Position numbers and translations under genes: made by a program. The notes below the pieces were generated by a model. It was given only the letters and a program-made list of their open reading frames with translations. It did no database searches and was not told the DNA's origin. A stretch of 64,000 nt of DNA from Botryotinia globosa (Eukaryota; Ascomycota; Leotiomycetes; Helotiales; Sclerotiniaceae). The stretch spans positions 3,596,001 to 3,660,000 of the forward strand of contig RCSZ01000001.1 of assembly GCA_014898425.1 (NCBI GenBank), written 5' to 3'. This document shows positions 1 through 10,571 of this stretch, piece after piece (position 1 is the first letter of the stretch; each line of letters starts with the position of its first letter).

Positions 1-153
1 CGACCGGTCGACGAGCCATTCGAAGAGGAAGCGGAGAGCCTTTATGTGGAGGATCCTGATGAAGTCGTTGCCAAAATCACCACTACTAACACTAGTAAAT
101 TCAAAGTCCCAGTGTGTGATTCTAACCCTTACGGAATGGCGGATTGGAAATAA
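1..153 (+). CDS. 3' end of an unrecognised protein-coding gene (partial)
   Basis: An open frame enters from the left edge (codons start at base 1) and ends at TAA 151-153, giving about 50 residues: an acidic stretch (EPFEEEAESLYVEDPDEVV) followed by a short tail ending in NPYGMADWK. The start and most of the protein lie outside the window. I do not recognise the family. A CTAAC branch-like motif near base 122 and a possible GTGTGT donor near 110 mean the last residues could instead be intronic; a spliced version would also stop within a few codons. The gene runs toward ATP11, so the two are convergent. Confidence 0.4.
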   Translation, partial: RPVDEPFEEEAESLYVEDPDEVVAKITTTNTSKFKVPVCDSNPYGMADWK

Positions 154-769
154 AGTAGTGGAGACTCAAGCAATGTGGATGAGGGAGGGCTTTCCGAATT
201 GTTTTGGCATTTGTTTTGCAGAAGTTGATATGATTGTGAGAGATATGGGACAACTGTATAGACTAAATTCCATTTGAGAGTAATAATTTCCTACCAATAC
301 ATGATTTGCGCTTTATGTGAGCTTTATTGAATCCGCCGTGGTGCTCGATGTTTCAAGATATAGCCGGTGAAGCATCGAAGATGCCGCCTTATTACTTGAG
401 GACTTCAAAAAAGGGGTCATTTGAATCCACAAATCGAGAACATGAATATGCCATGCCGCATCCTGACATATATCATTCTGTGATGCTACTGATGTACCAT
501 TGTATATTGCAGTGCTAATTTGGTGAAATATGCATGCGAAATGTCGTATTATTGATTCGAGCAAGTGTAAGAAGCAATTCAGGCTTCGGCATGGTTATCC
601 TCTTCCTTTGAAGCTTGCAAACTCAGCACATTTTATTCCATACACTGTGACACTGGTTATCGGAGAGAAAAATTATTACATGCTTACAAGATTCAGCCAA
701 ACTCCAACCCCAGATCACGTCTCAAGTCGTCCGGTCGTATCGTACAATTCGTCAATGCCTAGGCCACCT
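154..769. other. Convergent intergenic region
   Basis: About 600 bases between the 3' ends of the left-edge gene and ATP11. Short open frames on both strands here lack splice signals or protein-like composition. I see no RNA gene or repeat. Confidence 0.4.
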
Positions 770-1754
770 CTATACAATTTTCTCGGCTTCTTCGACCAGA
801 TCCTCGACCTTGAAAGCCGGATCACCTCGTCCAAACATCTCTAATAGTCGGCGTCTATCACTCTTTTCCCCAACAGGACCATAAAACTTCTGCAAACACA
901 TAATCAACCACTTCGCTTCATCCACGCTCACACCTCTTCCTTCAACAACCTGACCCTGTAACAACACCAAGCCTTTCTCTTTCTCCAACTCTAAATGATG
1001 TGTGATTGTAGTATGCGGTTGACTGTATTCTCCTCTCAATTTGTATTCCGCAAGATGTGTGAACAGGACAGTGACGGTATTCTCAGCCGGGAAAGTCCAT
1101 TGTAAGAAATGGATTTCGGCACCTTGTCCCTCCTTTGGAAGTGGGAGAATGAAGTGAGGGAATTTCTTTGCGGTCTTCTCAATCGTTTTATATGTATCTA
1201 GGGGTATGACTGCGCACAATGATCTGGCATCGCTGGCATGTCGGTATCGCCAGAGTGCTTCAATCTTTTCTGGTTGAAATGCGCGGACTTTCTCGAGATC
1301 GAGGAATGAGGATAAAGTCTTCAATCCAGGAGTTGAAGAGGGCGCATTTTCGGCTGGAGTTTGAGGCGGTGGTGGAGGTGCAGGGAAAGGTGACGAAGTG
1401 GTCGGAGATGGTGGTGGGGTGGGAGGGGCATTCGTAGGAGTAGGAATAGCGACAGTGGCTTTCTTTTTCAGCTCTTCGATTTTGGATTTGTAGGCTTCTT
1501 TCAGTTCATTGGCGTCTCGCAGACCTTCCCTATAAATATCATAAGCAACAGGCATAGCATCTACTGATTTTCACCTCTTACTCTTTTGCTTTCTGTTCAA
1601 GCTTCTCCTTGTACTTTTCCAGCACTCTGTCTGATTGCTGAGTGGCCAAGAACCGGACATCATGAACTTGTGCCCATCTTTTTTGCGAAGCTCGCAGATA
1701 AGGAGGCGCACCCGAGATGATGCGACGGATCACTGGAGAACGAATAATTGCCAT
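770..1754 (-). CDS. ATP11: ATP11: mitochondrial F1-ATPase assembly chaperone
   Basis: Atp11 binds the F1 beta subunit in the mitochondrial matrix and keeps it from aggregating until it pairs with alpha. Two exons: 1754-1582 and 1529-770, joined across a 52-nt intron (1581-1530, GTAAGA...TATAG), about 310 aa. The N-terminus (MAIIRSPVIRRII) is basic and free of acids, as in a matrix presequence. A K/E-rich helix runs across the exon junction (KAKE-EGLRDANELKEAY), then a P-rich linker, then the Atp11 domain with LEKVRAFQPEKIEALWRYRH, HFILPLPK and FTHLAEYKLRGEYSQPHT. Without removing the intron the gene looks frameshifted, because TAA follows exon 1. The start is the first ATG; an upstream TTG is not used here. 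Family assignment is confident. Confidence 0.93.
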
Positions 1755-2032
1755 TTTTGTGTCGAGTAACAATTTATATATTGATCAATTTCACAAGTTA
1801 TACTTGTACGCCTCACAAAATATTAATTGTGGTTAGTAGAGATAAATTATGACGCGGCCGCACCGCCGAGATTCCGATTTACCGCCCGACCTCGAGCCGA
1901 CCCCGGATTTCGGGATGTCTCATATTATTAAATCCCGATGTGACAAACAAAGATATTTGAATCATGCAATATCATATCTCCGACAGAGGAAAAGTCTAAA
2001 AGTTTCAATATTTACATGCATTTGGTCCCACT

Positions 2033-3819
2033 CTACAACTTCGCCTTTTCCCCTTCCTTCAACACCTGATCCTTCAAGAGTCTCCTCAAAATCTTTCCAC
2101 TGGGACTCTTGGGAATCACATCCACAAATTTAACTCCGCCTCTTAACCTCTTATGACTTGCAACCTTCGCTTGCAACCATGCTATGATCTTCTTTTCCTC
2201 TTCTTTATCTCCCACAACTCCTTTCTTTGGAACAACATAAGCTCTTGGTACTTCTGTTGCTTGTTCTTCATTGTAGATACCGATCACTGCAACATCATCT
2301 ATATCTTCGTGAGATATGAGGAGACCTTCTAACTCTGCCGGTGGTACTTGAAAACCTTTGTACTTGATCAATTCCTTGACTCGATCAGTGATATAAAAAT
2401 TGCCATCTTTATCCTGATGTCCCACATCTCCAGTTTTGAAAAATCCATCCTCTGTCAACGCGTTCTTGGTGCCCTCGGGATTGTTCAGATAACCTTTGAA
2501 AACGTTAGGCCCCTTAACCCAGAGCTCACCAGTCTGTCCTGCCGCAACCTCTTTTTCTTCGGCATTCATATACTTTGCTACTTGATTTGATAGTAGACGT
2601 CCGACAGAACCTGGATATTTGTCCCAATCTTCCCAAGGCTGAGCATGAGTGGTAGGACTTGTTTCGCTAAGGCCATAACCTTGCTTGATTGGTATCTTGA
2701 GACGAGCATATACAGCATCAACAAGTTCTCGTGTCAATGGCGCCGCACCTGAGTTCATCATCCTGACAGTGGATAGATCATATTTAGATACTACTGGGTT
2801 CTTTCCAAGCATGAGAACAATAGGGGGAACCACGTAAGCAAACGTAATTCCAAAGTTCTGTATCGCTTGACAAAATTTATTCAACTCGAACTTCTCCATC
2901 ACAATGCATTCCAACCCCATATAGAGAGAAAAGTGAAGAATGCATGTCAAGCCCTGAAGGTAGTTAGTGAAACCGGTAACCTTAAAGTAGCAAAGCCACT
3001 TACATAGATGTGGAAAAAGGGGAGAACGGCCATAACTTTGTCGCCTTTGCCATCCTTTCCACCTTTCCAACTTAGATTGTCCTTCTCAGCTACATTTACC
3101 ATGGAGGTATTCGCAACAATATTTTCGTGCGTGAGCATAACTCCTTTCGGGTGGCCAGTCGTCCCACTACTGTAAACCAAAAATGCTAAATCCTCTGGTT
3201 TACTTTTTGTTCTCTTATATCTTGATGTGCCAGTCAAATTTCGCACATTCGTAAAGTGCTTAAATCGGTGTGTCTCATCCCTTCCATCACCCACCAAAAT
3301 GATTCTATCTTCGGGTATACCAGCATTTTTAGCTGCTGCTTGTGCTTCTTTCAGGAAAGGCTTCTGCGTAACAATCCCTTTTGCCCCGGAATCCTTCAAT
3401 TGGAAAGTCAATTCATCGACAGTGTATCCGGGATTCGCAGGAGAGACTATTCCGCCGGCCCAATGGGTTCCCCATAGGATAGCAGGAGTGTCGATACAAT
3501 TTGGTGTGTAAAGTGCAAGTACATCGCCCTTCTTCCATTCCCAAACGGCTTTCAGACCTTTTCCAAACTCTATCGCAGTATCTCGCAGTTGCTTGTAGTT
3601 GTATGACCGTGACGTCTCGGCATCCGTGTAAATTGCTGGAAAAGCAAACAGTCAGTTATTGATCTTCGAAGGCTTGTTCAATAGAAATGATAGTCAATAC
3701 TGCACAATATAATTGGTACCTTTATCATCTGGATATTCTCTATCTTTTCGTTCGAAAAGAAACTCCCAGAGATCCACTTGTGGGACATCTAATAGGGGAT
3801 ATGTTGATGCAGTAGGCAT
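2033..3819 (-). CDS. 4-coumarate-CoA ligase-like acyl-CoA synthetase, peroxisomal (PTS1 AKL)
   Basis: ANL-superfamily adenylating enzyme that activates a carboxylic acid to acyl-AMP and then the CoA thioester. Three exons: 3819-3720, 3635-3004 and 2953-2033, about 550 aa, the usual 4CL-like length. Visible motifs are the phosphate-binding loop YSSGTTGHPKGVMLTH, the A5-like QGYGLSETSP, the hinge/A8 region (TGDVGHQDKDGNFYITDRVKELIKYKGFQV) and the catalytic Lys near the end in PKSPSGKILRRLLKD. The last three residues are AKL, a recognised PTS1 variant, so import into peroxisomes is expected. Introns are GTACCA...CCAG and GTAAGT...TTCAG. The substrate (phenylpropanoid, fatty or other aryl acid) cannot be read from sequence. 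Confidence 0.93.
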
Positions 3820-4282
3820 ATTTTGTTTGTGTTTGTATTATAGATATGTCGATGGGTCACCAATTGTAAGAAATAAGAAAGTAATAAACTGTTATAGAGG
3901 TATCTATAGAATAAAATGGTATGTAGAAATCAAGGTACAGCGGAGGGAAGTGAGAGAGATTCGCCTACCTAAATATGTTACTGATCAATAATATGGTTGG
4001 CTGGAGATATGCGGTGTCAGGATTGGCTATCTATCAGAACGCCTTAAGCCGAAACACCGAGGTAACATTGACCCAGACACTTTATCCCAGATCTTGGCTT
4101 GTCTCAAGCGCGGTTAGAGTCACGTGTTTTCGGACATCATCGACTTATTATTTACCGAGGCCCAATTGAATCATTTTGCTAAGGGCCGAGAGCTCAAAAA
4201 TCGGATTCTATCTAGTTAAATAGCTGTCCTAATCCGATTACTAAACATAACCTCTAATCACTAAACATAATCAGTCACCGTG

Positions 4283-4721
4283 TATAGATAATAACCGATC
4301 ACTTAAATCACATTAAAAAATAGCGAATTGTTATATTTTATATAATGATTTATTAATATTTATCATATTATTTTTTAATAAAATTTCTAGGAAGTATCAG
4401 GTATTTATATAATGATTTATACTTTTAATTTTTAGATTCTAAAATAATTAAATAATTAGATTTCTATTATTACATTAATACCTTATAAAAGTTCCTTAAA
4501 TTTCGCTTATTTTACTAGTAAATTCTAGAATTTCTAAATTCATTTATTTCAAAGCTATATAATATAATCAAAAAAATATTCATTCATTTTTTTGAAATTC
4601 TTTATTAAAGTTTAATAAGATTGTATAAATATAAATTGATAATTCAGATAAAATTGTATTGCTATCTATTCATTTTAGAAATAAGTTTTGATGTGATTTA
4701 GATGATCGGTCATTATCTGTG
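4283..4721. repeat. Decayed AT-rich element with inverted ends
   Basis: Arms of 36 bases at 4283-4318 and 4686-4721 are inverted copies of each other with six differences, all transitions (C/T or G/A). The roughly 370 bases between them are extremely AT-rich with no coding potential. All-transition divergence plus the local AT skew is what RIP leaves in fungal repeats. This looks like a short non-autonomous DNA transposon; I could not define a target duplication, so the true ends may be further out. Confidence 0.55.
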
Positions 4722-4829
4722 CCCTAGTACTATACATCTCGTGCCGAAACCTCGGGACTGCCTAGTGGTACTTTGCTTAGTCGGTATTATAGATTGAAAA
4801 GAATGAGCAACTTAATCTTTCTTACTGTA

Positions 4830-5363
4830 TTATTCTTGCTCTTGCTTCCAAGGCTTGTACACAAAAAGCTGATTCAACTGTTGCTTACGTCGGTAAAATT
4901 GATCCTTGAGCTTCAGAACTTTGACCTCCAAGTCATTCTTCTCCTTTTGTGCCTGCGCCTTCCATTCTAGCATCTCAGTTTGATAATCGAGTCGCTCTCG
5001 GGTGAGCTTCTCATCCACCTTTCCCTCAAGATCATCCAACTTCATTTCCATTTTGTTCATCTTGATCTCCGTGTCCTTCATCTGGATTTTCAAATCAATT
5101 TCGCCCACTTTCTGAACAATCTTCTTCAATATTATCTGCAATTGAACCTGCAGAATGATTAAATTCATGGTATAAACAGAATCAAAAATCCAGTAGACGA
5201 TGAGCAAACCCCCGAATAACAATGCAAGAAACCAAATTGTGAGAAGAAAAAATGGAACACATTTTTTTCCATCTTCAAAATGGATTCTGTTCCCAGAATG
5301 ACACACAGTATCAGGACTGAAGACCTTGTTAAGCAGGCCCGTGAAAGAGATGTTCGAAGTCAT
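4830..5363 (-). CDS. Hypothetical membrane-anchored coiled-coil protein
   Basis: Single-exon frame, 177 aa, from the first ATG (MTSNISFTGLLNKVF); an in-frame TTG lies five codons upstream. One strong hydrophobic segment (VPFFLLTIWFLALLFGGLLIVYWIF, about residues 36-60) is followed by a long charged helix full of heptad-like L/I/M spacing (IQMKDTEIKMNKMEMKLDDLEGKVDEKL...) to the basic C-terminus. It is probably membrane anchored with a cytosolic coiled coil. No family recognised. It sits right beside an AT-rich repeat relic and may be a lineage-specific gene. Confidence 0.5.
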   Translation of the reverse strand: MTSNISFTGLLNKVFSPDTVCHSGNRIHFEDGKKCVPFFLLTIWFLALLFGGLLIVYWIFDSVYTMNLIILQVQLQIILKKIVQKVGEIDLKIQMKDTEIKMNKMEMKLDDLEGKVDEKLTRERLDYQTEMLEWKAQAQKEKNDLEVKVLKLKDQFYRRKQQLNQLFVYKPWKQEQE

Positions 5364-6154
5364 TTGTTGAGTTGTCAAGTTCGTTGAGACGTTGTCAAAA
5401 GTCGATGCAGTTATCTTCGTGACGTTGAGGAGTTTTCTCTGATCTATGTTGCTCCTGATGTTGCGTTGGGAGTTTCTGCGATTTGATTGTTCTTGTTGCA
5501 GATGTTGTGGGCTTACTTATATAAAGACTTTGAGGCCACAGTTCACAAGGAGATCTTAAAACATGGATGTCAGCCGAGTGAGCTGTAGGATCTACGGTTT
5601 GTTGAATGCCATTGAATTATTATTCACTGTACTGATTGAATTCAGGTCATTCCACCCAACCTTGGAAGTCTGTGAGCACGTATGGTTGATTATTAGCTTC
5701 ATGAGAATTCTTGAAGAAGAGTCATATCATGCATGGTCTTGAACCATACCACTCTGATTTATCTGAGAACATCAAGTCAAAAGGCGTTGCATTCGAATTC
5801 TCACATTTATCAGCATTTTACCACTTACTCTCCTCTCTCTGAGTACTTCAATTTGGTTATTGTACGATCACATGCACTAAAATCAAAAGGCAAAAAAGCA
5901 ATTGAAAGAGTCGCCCATGATATTTTCAAATTCTCGAAACCATATTCAGACAAAGCTAACGATTTTGAATGAAACAATGACGAATTGGTCTAGCAGCCCA
6001 CGCGAGTTCAAATATATCCAACCTCCAAATCGATTCTGATCGCCAGTCAGTCGATGTCATAGCAAGATAAAAATAATCAAAAATGTTGTACTTTTGAGTT
6101 TCTCATGTTCGTAGTTCCAGCTATATTTCTTTCTTCTAGCGCCTGTACCATCCA
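5364..6154. other. Intergenic region, no supported gene
   Basis: Upstream sequence of the coiled-coil gene and downstream sequence of the next - strand gene. A 79-codon + strand frame (5733-5972) starts with ATG but has no homology I recognise and weak composition; left uncalled. Confidence 0.3.
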
Positions 6155-6685
6155 TCAGACCTCCAAGTTTGCGTTCACCCCCATGTTGTACCTCTCTGGC
6201 AGTAAAGTTTCCATCCTTATCTCCATCTCTTGATCCTCCGAATTCATGTGAGTCTTCCCTGACCCTAGCACTTCCACTGGTTCATTCTCAACGTTGTCCT
6301 TCCTGCAACCATACCAGTATACATTGACACCGTTATAAAGAACCATCATGCCAGACAATACTCTCTGTTCCGGCGTCTGTGAATCGATAAACTTCAATGA
6401 GGAGTCGATTGTAAAGAGGATGTGTCGCAGAAACTTGGTCGAATATTGCTCGTTGTCAGAAATCGTGGGATGTGTCATGCTGTATGCAGGATTCGTGAAC
6501 TCCATGTATACATAGAGAAAAAGAGAACAAAAGTTGACAGCGGGATACAGCACCGGAGAATTTAGGTCGAGAAGGAACACAAATATGGAAAAGAAGATCT
6601 TGAGAGAAAGTTTTATCGGATGAGAAGAGTTCGTTTTGACTGTCAGCCCAGTCTGGCTATGGTCTGAGGAATTTAAGAAATCCAT
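6155..6685 (-). CDS. Hypothetical membrane protein
   Basis: Single open frame of 176 aa from ATG 6685. It has at least two hydrophobic segments (LSLKIFFSIFVFLLDL and YPAVNFCSLFLYVY) and a third weaker one (LSGMMVLYNGVNVYWYG), ending in an acidic tail. No recognised family. It lies between two other small - strand membrane-protein frames, and its YGCRKDNVENEPVEV stretch loosely resembles YCHRDDIGEFDHDV of the frame at 7280-7527, which could mean old paralogy. Expression is not proven. Confidence 0.4.
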   Translation of the reverse strand: MDFLNSSDHSQTGLTVKTNSSHPIKLSLKIFFSIFVFLLDLNSPVLYPAVNFCSLFLYVYMEFTNPAYSMTHPTISDNEQYSTKFLRHILFTIDSSLKFIDSQTPEQRVLSGMMVLYNGVNVYWYGCRKDNVENEPVEVLGSGKTHMNSEDQEMEIRMETLLPERYNMGVNANLEV

Positions 6686-7279
6686 GGTAACTGGATGATG
6701 CAGTGAATCGCTGCGAGAGATGATATCAAAAAGTAGCTGTAGGTGAGTATTGTGGTACAGCCGTTCACAGCACTATTGAGGAGTTTGTTGTGATATCGCC
6801 CGTAGCTTGCTTAGAGTCTTTCAGACTTTTAATCGGTTTTGGGTTGTGACGATATTGCAAATCAGTTGCAAAGCCTTTTATTACATGTAATAAAATTGCG
6901 TAGAGTCCGGTGACCAATTTGGTGTGGCAGAAACATATCGAATTCACTAACAGTACAACCAATCGTCGCTTGAGTATTGATCATTAGAGGGCTCTTAATT
7001 TCCAGAAACTTCGAGCTTTGTTCAATTCACAGAACTCAATAGCAGCAGAGCGAACCACGCCAAATTCTTGATAGCTCCAAAGGCAACTAGATAGAACTTT
7101 TGAAAGACCCAGTGTAGCTGGAAATGGGTACAATTCATGTAGTGTTGAGACAACTCAAGTCTAAGCCTGTACAATTTACAATATGATTGTACCGCAAACG
7201 ACAAGGAGTGAACTATCACTCCAAAGGGATTGCGCATACGCTCTTGACTTTGGTCTGTAGTACCACCGGTGTACTACTC
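6686..7279. other. Region with weak - strand frames only
   Basis: Two - strand open frames (6765-6962 and 7022-7237) carry hydrophobic stretches and might be 3' exons of the small membrane gene upstream. The available splice sites are poor (a GTTTGA donor), so no model is proposed. Confidence 0.25.
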
Positions 7280-7527
7280 TCAAACCTTTGAGTCAGTATA
7301 AGCACTGAATTTTCTTCTCCTCTCCATCCGAACATCATGATCAAACTCGCCAATATCGTCTCTATGACAATATGTGATTACTTCCAGAACTACCACGGTG
7401 AACAAGGCACCTAGGTATTCATAGTAAGCTCGAAGTCCCAGAAATCTGTATTGATGAGAAGCATACGTCAGCTGTGTACCACACACATATTCAACGTTAT
7501 TGCAACAAATAGTCTCAAGAATATCAT
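7280..7527 (-). CDS. Possible small membrane protein (two exons)
   Basis: Proposed exons 7527-7487 and 7445-7280 across a 41-nt intron (GTGTGT...ATACAG with CTGAC inside) give about 68 residues beginning MIFLRLFVAITLNIFLGLR, a hydrophobic N-terminus, followed by a second hydrophobic run (LGALFTVVVLEVI) and a charged tail. No recognised family. The intron is at the short limit, so this is a tentative model. Confidence 0.22.
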
Positions 7528-9037
7528 ATCAATGGCAATAAGATGACACCATTCAAAAAATTAGATAATTGATTGTAATTTCATGAATGCGAGTAATTCT
7601 ACTCCTGAAAAATCATTCTTCCGGAAGTTCTTACCCCTCGCTTAATCCCTCGCGAATAGGGTTCTACTGTACTACCTGATAGTAAGATTACACAGAATGA
7701 CGAAAGTAAAGAAATCGTCCTGAAAAAACAACGCCATGACCTCATATTGCATATCGACAGTATATCTCCCCCAAAATCACCCATCATACCACATACCAAC
7801 ATCACGCATTCAAACAATTCCAAATCTACTTCTTCGGGAACAGCATCCGGAAACCCTTCAACGATCGTTCAGAATGCTCTGCCTTATCATAGCAATACAT
7901 TTAGACACAGCCTCCCATTTTGCGAGTAAGAGCATGAAATTTTTAAATGGCTCATATCAGCACTAGTGGAAGGGATTTTAGCGAGTACGAGGAAAATATC
8001 ATCGGAGGTGATCATTTAGAGAATAGTACTCCATCATGCAGTGCAAACATTCATTTCATATTATCTCTAACAATTCATTCATGATTCAATACCATATCTA
8101 TATCCGTTTTCCTATTCAGTTGATCAATGTGATTAGATATCGTTTGTAGTTGTCGATATATATATATATGTATCCATCCGAAAGCTTAATTAAGAGAAAA
8201 TCAAACTAGCATCAAGCCCCTTTATGGCCGGCAGGATCTCTGATCTCTTCCGGTGGGGTAATCCCTACATCGTGTAAAAAATTGATATCCGTAGAATTCG
8301 ATTCTCCGGCCAAAGAAGTGGAACTTTTATCATCAATACGACAAGCTAGAAAAGTGGATTGAATTCAGCAACATTCCCAGAACATGTGAGGAAAAATGCG
8401 AGACTTTCGAAGAAACACCCATATGTTGCAAGGATCATAACTAAGCATCTCGGCGAACTGCCTATCTTGGCAGGTGTTGAGATTTTTGTGGTGGTATGGC
8501 CGGTGGAGTAAAAGGAGAATGGAGTTACGAATCACGATGGATGACCGCCGTGCCAATTATATTTAGAACGCCGTTATTCTGTCACTAATCACCAAATCGA
8601 TGATATGGTATACCGGGGACCAAAGCACTGCCTATTGTGCCCCGCTTGTCTCCTTGTCGACAGCCAAATTGTGTCTTACGTTCCGCACTATAAGTCAGCA
8701 AGCACAGTCAGATTTTTGAAACTGTTGGTTCTCATGACATAGTATTATCTGCGCGGTATATTAAGAGATTGGATGGCCCATCAGTGAGAAGATTGATAAT
8801 CATCAATGACAACCACCACTTACGATCCAAACTGTCGGGTGTAAGCTAGATTAGCTAATGTTTTTCTCACATCGTATATAGGCAGACCATGACTGCCTCT
8901 ATAGACTTGGAGCATCCAATGCGCTTCCTTCTCTTCCGTTTGACCTCAAAATGAGAATCCACCAGTTCTAACAGTGTCGAAAAACACTCATTAGAAAGTA
9001 TCGACCCGCATCTCCTGTAGCCATCACATTATCAACA
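7528..9037. other. Intergenic, gene-poor
   Basis: About 1.5 kb with scattered short frames in both orientations and a short TA run near 8156-8170. I see no convincing gene, RNA or repeat. The last few hundred bases should hold the promoter of the glycosyltransferase. Confidence 0.35.
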
Positions 9038-10571
9038 ATGGCTCTTCGCTACCCAATGCGCTCACGAAGATACAAGTTTCTCAAAGCCATAATATGTCTC
9101 ATCATCACATTCCTTCTCACAACTAGAATCCCTCTTCCCAATTTCCCAAAACGCCACTTCGATACTTGGGCCTGGGATCGGAGCTGTCACAAACTATCCC
9201 CTTTCAGCGAAACATGTACGGCCTTGCGGGCCTCCATCGCATCAGATGTGCAGATTGTGATTGAAACCGGCAGCTCGGAACCCCAAAGTAGACTTCAGTA
9301 TCAACTTGCAACTATGATGTCTGAGGTCCCTCGTCAGAATATTTTGGTCTTTTCGGATTTGGAAGAAGAGGTTGGTTCTTTCCATGTTCATGATGCATTA
9401 GCCGATATCTCGATACGCGAACGAAAGAATTACCCTGAATTTGCTTTCTATGATGAATTGCAGAGAAATCAACAGCTGGGAAAAGATACTCGGGAGCTCA
9501 AAGGTGGATGGAAATTGGCTAAGTACAAGAACATGGCTATAAAGCGAAAGATTTGGAGAATGTTGGAAGAGACTAGTAGCGCGCTTCCTAGAAGAAAATG
9601 GTATGTGTTCATTGATACAGACACGTTTGTCGAATGGGACAATCTCCTTGTCTTATTGGAGCATTTAGACCCCCAAAATAAACTATACATAGGAAGTCCT
9701 GTCTGGGCTGATCCTAAAGCACCATTTGCTCATGGCGGCAGTGCATATGCTCTTTCATATAGTGCCCTGGAATCACTAAACATGAATGGTCTGGATGGAT
9801 ATAAAGAATCAATGTATAGTCAATTCGGCGTAAATACAACATCCTTGTGCTGTGGCGACGAGGCTCTTGCAAAAGCGCTAAAGGAGATAGGTATCAGACT
9901 TAAAGGCTATTGACCAATGTTCAATGGAGAGGTCCCATCAACTCTTGGTTTTGGGAGCGAAATCTGGTGTGAGCCTGTACTGTCGTTACATCACCTCGCT
10001 GGGACAGACATGGAAGACTTGTGGTTATGGATCGAAAACTGGAAGGCCCGCACAATGAGCATGGTATATAAACTTTTATTTATCCCCTTACATCCTGAAC
10101 GAGTAATGAAAAAAGAAAACATTATGAATGCCGCGCAACCTCAATCATCCATGAAATGCCTCTTGAAGATATTTTCCCAACACCTCACTTGATGTCCAAA
10201 CCTTACTAAATATATCCACATAGCAACCATTCCTCTTCAAAGACCTATTTGAATACATCGCTCCCCAATTAGTCCCTCAAACAAACGACTGGGAAAACAC
10301 AGACGAAGGCTGGAAGATATATCACAACAAAGACACTCCAGTCTCCTTCTCACAGTGTAAAGCAGCATGTATCGCAGACAAGCTATGTTTCCAATTCGTT
10401 TCTCACGGCGATGCCTGCGCATTATCCCACACCATCCGAATTGGCGGGAAGCGATTGCCCAAGAACGAAGATGATCAGAGGTATGTATCAGGATGGAACT
10501 TGGAGAGAATAAGGGAGTGGACCTCGGAAACGAAATGTACTAGTGCGCATTGGCTACATCCAAATCCTTGA
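9038..10571 (+). CDS. GT31-type glycosyltransferase with C-terminal PAN-like domain, interrupted by an in-frame TGA
   Basis: Fungal family-31 (fringe-like) glycosyltransferase, expected to be a type II Golgi protein: basic N-terminus, then a signal anchor (AIICLIITFLL). Exon 1 is 9038-10063; exon 2 is 10224-10571 after a 160-nt intron (GTATAT...CATAG), 457 aa in total. Seen: the metal-binding DTD motif in FIDTDTFVEW, the GGSAYALS segment, CCGDEALAKAL, and MFNGEVPSTLGFG...WCEPVLSLHH, a family hallmark. Exon 2 encodes a Cys-rich PAN/apple-like segment (CKAACIADKLCFQFV). Codon 292 is TGA (9911-9913), inside the conserved GY-x-PMFNGE block where relatives carry Trp. The frame is open on both sides and the downstream half is fully conserved, so this is a single nonsense change, a base error, or possible readthrough. 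Confidence 0.75.
9911..9913 (+). other. In-frame TGA in the GT31 gene
   Basis: TGA replaces a probable TGG (Trp) codon. The following bases are CCA, one base different from the CTA context that promotes stop readthrough in fungi. No intron of normal length with good signals removes it in frame. Confidence 0.7.

Noticed and set aside
1530..1581. Apparent frameshift/stop splitting ATP11 into two frames
   Set aside because: A 52-nt GTAAGA...TATAG intron joins the halves in frame and gives the expected KAKEEGLRDANELKEAY sequence, so the gene is intact.
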